Source: CAWIMX01 sp963837345 | GTDB lineage: Bacteria; Acidobacteriota; Vicinamibacteria; Vicinamibacterales; CAVVIG01 | Direction of reading: 5' to 3' | Assembly (NCBI GenBank): GCA_963837345.1 | Contig: CAWIMX010000002.1 | Span: 62,001 to 126,000, forward strand | Length of the DNA: 64,000 nt | Shown here: piece by piece, positions 60,979-64,000 of the stretch | Position numbering within the stretch: the stretch's first letter is position 1 | Layout of the letters: each line of letters starts with the position of its first letter | Position numbers and translations under genes: made by a program | The notes under the pieces: model-generated | Told to the model about the DNA's origin: nothing | Databases searched by the model: none | What the model saw: only the letters and a program-made list of their open reading frames with translations

Positions 60979-63696
60979 CTACGCCGTCGCCGCCACGCGC
61001 TCCACCGAGAAGACCTCGATGACGTCGCCGACCTTGATGTCGTTGAACCGCTCGAACCCGATGCCGCATTCGAGCCCGCTCTTGACCTCGCTCACGTCGT
61101 CTTTGAAGCGGCGAAGCGAGCCGATCTTGCCTTCATAGACCACGACGTTGTCGCGCACCAGCCGCGCCTGCGAGTCGCCCGAGCGGGTGATGCGGCCTTC
61201 CGTGACGAGGCAGCCCGCAATCGTGCCGAACTTCGGCACCTTGAAGGTGTCGCGAACGGCGGCCACGCCCATGCGCACTTCCTTGAAGGTGGGCTCGAGC
61301 AGGCCCGTCATGGCCTTCTTCATCTCGTCGGTGACGTTGTAGATCACCGAGTGCGTGCGGATGTCGACGCGCTCGCGCTCGGCGATGTCGGCCGCGTTGC
61401 GATCGGGCCGCACGTTGAACGCGACGATGACCGCATTGGACGCCGAGGCCAGAAGCACGTCGGACTCGTTCACGGCCCCGACGCCGGTGTGGATGATGCG
61501 GATCTTGACCTTGTCGTCCGACAGCTTGGCCAGGGTGTCGGCCAGCACTTCTGCCGAGCCCTGCACGTCGGCCTTGATGATGATGGGCAGCTCCTTCACA
61601 CCGCCCTCGGCCATCTGCGCCTGGAGGGTCTCGAGCGTCAACCGGCCGCCCTTCGCGCCGAGCGCCCGCTCCTTCGCCTGCGCCTGCCGGAACGTGGCGA
61701 TCTGCCGCGCCTTCGCGGCGTCGGCCAGCGCCTGGAACGCGTCGCCCGGCTGGGGCAGACCGGCGAGCCCGAGCACCTCGACCGGCGTCGACGGGCCCGC
61801 GGCCTTCGTCGACCGGCCGCGATCGTCGATGAGCGCCCGCACGCGGCCCACGATCGGGCCGGCGATGAACGTGTCGCCGACGTGCAGCGTGCCATCCTGC
61901 ACGAGAATGGTCGCCACGGGCCCGCGCCCCTTGTCGAGCTTGGCTTCGAGGACCGTGCCCGACGCGTTTCGCTTCGGGTTGGCCTTCAGCTCGCCGATGT
62001 CGCTCACGAGCAGCACCATTTCGAGGAGCAGCTCGAGGTTCTGCTTCTTCTTGGCCGACACTTCGACGGTGACGGTCTGGCCGCCCCAATCCTCGGGCAT
62101 CAGGCCGAGCTCGGTGAGCTCGCGCTTCACGCGCTCCGGGTTCGCGTTCGCCTTGTCGATCTTGTTCACGGCCACGATGATCGGCACGTTCGCGGCCCGG
62201 GCGTGGTCGATGGCCTCCCGGGTCTGCGGCATCACCCCGTCGTCAGCCGCGACGACGAGGACGACGACGTCGGTGACGCGGGCGCCGCGGGCGCGCATGA
62301 GCGTGAACGCCTCGTGACCCGGCGTGTCGAGGAACACGACGCTCCGATCGTTCACCGTCACGTGGTACGCGCCGATGTGCTGGGTGATGCCCCCGGCTTC
62401 GCGCTCGGCCACGCGGGTCTCTCGGATCGCGTCGAGCAGCGTCGTCTTGCCGTGATCGACGTGGCCCATGACGGTGACGACCGGCGCGCGGGCGACCAGA
62501 TCCTCGGGGCGCGATTCGCCGGCGTCGACTTCGAGGAGCTCCTCCTCGAAGCTGCGCATCTGCACGTCGGCGCCGAACTCGCGCGCGATCATCGTGGCGG
62601 TTTCGGTATCGAGCGTGGAATTGATCGTCATCATGAGCCGGCGCATGAGCAGCTTGGAGAGCACGTCTTTGACGCGCACGTCCAGCTTGTCGGCCAGGTC
62701 CTTCACCGTCATGCCCTCGGCCAGGGTGATCGTCCGTGTGATCGGCGGAGGCGCCGCCGGCATCGGCGGGGGCGCCGGCCGGTTGTCGCGGCGCGGCCCT
62801 GACGGACGCGGACCGCTGCGCATCGGTCGGGGCGCCATGGGCCGCGACGGGCCGGGTCTGGGACCGCTCGGCGGCTGCGTGCGCACGGGCTGCGACGGCA
62901 GCGGGCGTGGACCGCCGGGCGTGACGCGAGGCGCCGACGGGTAGGGCGGCCTGGCCGGTCCCGCCGGGCCGGCGGCCGGGCGTCCCGTGGCCGGCCGGGC
63001 GCCCACGGGCGGCCGCGGCGGCGCCGGACGTGGCGCGGGCGGCCGCGGCGGCGTCGCGGGGCGCGGCGCCGGACGCACCACGCGCGGCGCGGGGCTGGTC
63101 GGCAGCGGCGGTGTCGGCGCCGAGGGCCGCTGCTCCTCGATGCGGAGCCGAATCGTTGGAGGCACCACGCGCCCGGTCGGCTGCCGCGGAGGCTCCGGCG
63201 CGACGCGCTCCGGTTCGGCGGCCGTCGCTTCCGGCGGGGCCAGCGCGGCGGGGGCTTCAGCCACTTCGGGCTCGGGCTCCGCGGCGGGCGCCGTCGGCGC
63301 CACTTCGACGACGGGGGTGTCGGCCTCGACGGGAGGTGTCGCGAGCTCGGCCTCCTCGCCGGCTTCAGGTTCGACCGGCGCTTGTGCCTTGTGCGTTTTC
63401 ACGAGTCGCGGCGGCGGCAGGGCCGGTGCACCCGGTTTGGGCGCTTCCGGCGCCTTCTTCGTCGACGAGGCCTTGCGCCCCTTGACGGCGGGCGTTTCGG
63501 CGAAGATGTCGCCGCCTGGCAGCGAGACGTTGCGCTGTCGTGCGAGCCGCTCCACGAACTGGCGGGCGACGACTTCCTCAATCGTGCTCGATGCGCTCTT
63601 GACCTCGATGCCGTGATCGCGCTTCAGGAGGGCCTGCACCTCCTGGCTCGTCGTCCCCAGCAGCTCCGCGACTTTGTAAATCCGAACAGTGGCCAC
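60979..63696 (-). CDS. infB: Translation initiation factor IF-2
   Basis: This 905-residue GTPase places initiator tRNA on the ribosome. An IF2-N domain (about 1-55, VRIYKVAELLGTTSQEVQALL) is followed by about 260 residues of Pro/Ala/Arg-rich low-complexity sequence, a second IF2-N-like part (about 322-385), and the G domain with G1 GHVDHGKT (411-418), G3 DTPGH (457-461) and NKID. Domains II-IV follow to VIEVFSVERVAATA. Length is within the range for bacteria with long N-terminal regions. It sits 21 bases after nusA in the classical nusA-infB order. Confidence 0.96.
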   Translation of the reverse strand: MATVRIYKVAELLGTTSQEVQALLKRDHGIEVKSASSTIEEVVARQFVERLARQRNVSLPGGDIFAETPAVKGRKASSTKKAPEAPKPGAPALPPPRLVKTHKAQAPVEPEAGEEAELATPPVEADTPVVEVAPTAPAAEPEPEVAEAPAALAPPEATAAEPERVAPEPPRQPTGRVVPPTIRLRIEEQRPSAPTPPLPTSPAPRVVRPAPRPATPPRPPAPRPAPPRPPVGARPATGRPAAGPAGPARPPYPSAPRVTPGGPRPLPSQPVRTQPPSGPRPGPSRPMAPRPMRSGPRPSGPRRDNRPAPPPMPAAPPPITRTITLAEGMTVKDLADKLDVRVKDVLSKLLMRRLMMTINSTLDTETATMIAREFGADVQMRSFEEELLEVDAGESRPEDLVARAPVVTVMGHVDHGKTTLLDAIRETRVAEREAGGITQHIGAYHVTVNDRSVVFLDTPGHEAFTLMRARGARVTDVVVLVVAADDGVMPQTREAIDHARAANVPIIVAVNKIDKANANPERVKRELTELGLMPEDWGGQTVTVEVSAKKKQNLELLLEMVLLVSDIGELKANPKRNASGTVLEAKLDKGRGPVATILVQDGTLHVGDTFIAGPIVGRVRALIDDRGRSTKAAGPSTPVEVLGLAGLPQPGDAFQALADAAKARQIATFRQAQAKERALGAKGGRLTLETLQAQMAEGGVKELPIIIKADVQGSAEVLADTLAKLSDDKVKIRIIHTGVGAVNESDVLLASASNAVIVAFNVRPDRNAADIAERERVDIRTHSVIYNVTDEMKKAMTGLLEPTFKEVRMGVAAVRDTFKVPKFGTIAGCLVTEGRITRSGDSQARLVRDNVVVYEGKIGSLRRFKDDVSEVKSGLECGIGFERFNDIKVGDVIEVFSVERVAATA

Positions 63697-63717
63697 TCCT
63701 ACCTCAAATCAAAATGC

Positions 63718-64000
63718 CTACTCGGTTGGCTGCGCTTCGCCCCTGGCGGCGCCCAGAATCTTCTCGGCGGTCTTCTCGCCAATGCCGGGAAGTCCCGCGA
63801 GCGCCTCGACCGTGGCGGCACGCAGCGACTCGATCGTCGGGAAGCCCGCGTCGACCAGCTTCCGCACCGTTTTTTCGCCGACGCCGGCCAGCGTATATGG
63901 CGGCGGCTCGTCCGCGGCGGCCTCCGGCGGCGCCTCGTCGGCCTGGCTGGCGGTTTCGACGGGCTCGACGCTGTCCGCGGCCTCGTCGGCCGGGGCCGGC
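63718..64000 (-). CDS. nusA: Transcription factor NusA (3' part, 5' end outside window)
   Basis: The last 94 codons of a leftward gene lie at the window edge. They encode a Pro/Glu/Ala-rich linker and then a double helix-hairpin-helix region (LAGVGEKTVRKLVDAGFPTIESLRAATVEALAGLPGIGEKTAEKIL), matching the C-terminal repeats of NusA. The position directly before infB supports the assignment. The S1 and KH domains are outside the window, so only the tail can be judged. Confidence 0.85.
   Translation of the reverse strand, partial: PAPADEAADSVEPVETASQADEAPPEAAADEPPPYTLAGVGEKTVRKLVDAGFPTIESLRAATVEALAGLPGIGEKTAEKILGAARGEAQPTE

Overview
The window is high-GC DNA (third codon positions almost all G or C) from a Gram-negative, piliated, free-living bacterium. 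The type IV pilus order pilB-pilT-pilC-pilS-pilR-pilA, the nusA-infB-rbfA-nrnA-truB-rpsO-pnp order, an editing-domain-free archaeal-type prolyl-tRNA synthetase, a VKOR-DsbA fusion and short tandem repeats in leader regions together suggest Acidobacteriota, possibly Vicinamibacteria. That placement is inference, because there is no rRNA or single marker to fix it. No tRNA, rRNA, CRISPR array, insertion sequence, prophage or plasmid feature was seen. No gene-free stretch exceeds 300 bases; the longest is about 225.

Layout. (1) 1-7113: type IV pilus motor and regulation (pilB 3' end, pilT, pilC, pilS, pilR) and the major pilin pilA, which has a consensus sigma-54 promoter and a probable PilR site. 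(2) 7171-13147: a disulfide-forming VKOR-DsbA fusion, an ABC exporter pair, a TPR-like protein, prepilin peptidase pilD and an NtrB-like kinase; from the exporter permease to the kinase the genes overlap by 4 bases. (3) 13273-19554: two consecutive minor-pilin operons, each preceded by a sigma-54-like element, closed by a terminator. (4) 19573-37609: a surface-glycan locus of about a dozen genes: family 2 and 4 glycosyltransferases in unusual multidomain fusions, a Wzm/Wzt-type ABC exporter, a TMTC-like GT-C membrane enzyme, a polyprenyl-phosphate sugar synthase-like fusion and a DUF2304 protein. (5) 37644-49755: a coiled-coil periplasmic protein, an NtrC-type regulator, aroB, nadB, proS, a HEAT-repeat protein, an OmpA-family porin, tatC, tatA and an S41 protease. 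(6) 49980-64000: smc, a DUF4097 lipoprotein coupled to an M48 protease, a cupredoxin, and the translation and RNA-decay block pnp, rpsO, truB, nrnA, rbfA, infB and nusA (3' end).

How the parts fit. PilS/PilR and sigma-54 appear to control the major pilin and both minor-pilin sets; PilD processes all of them and PilB/PilT drive extension and retraction. The glycan locus directly follows the pilin terminator and carries the parts for a lipid-linked sugar pathway, so it may build a surface polysaccharide or glycosylate exported proteins such as pilins. This link is a hypothesis from position only.

Data quality. Five otherwise intact genes (VKOR-DsbA, two glycosyltransferases, cupredoxin, pnp) are each broken by one single-base indel in a short G/C run. 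Since pnp is broadly conserved and its length returns to 696 codons after removing one base, residual sequencing error is the most likely cause. These genes are annotated as whole genes with the break noted.
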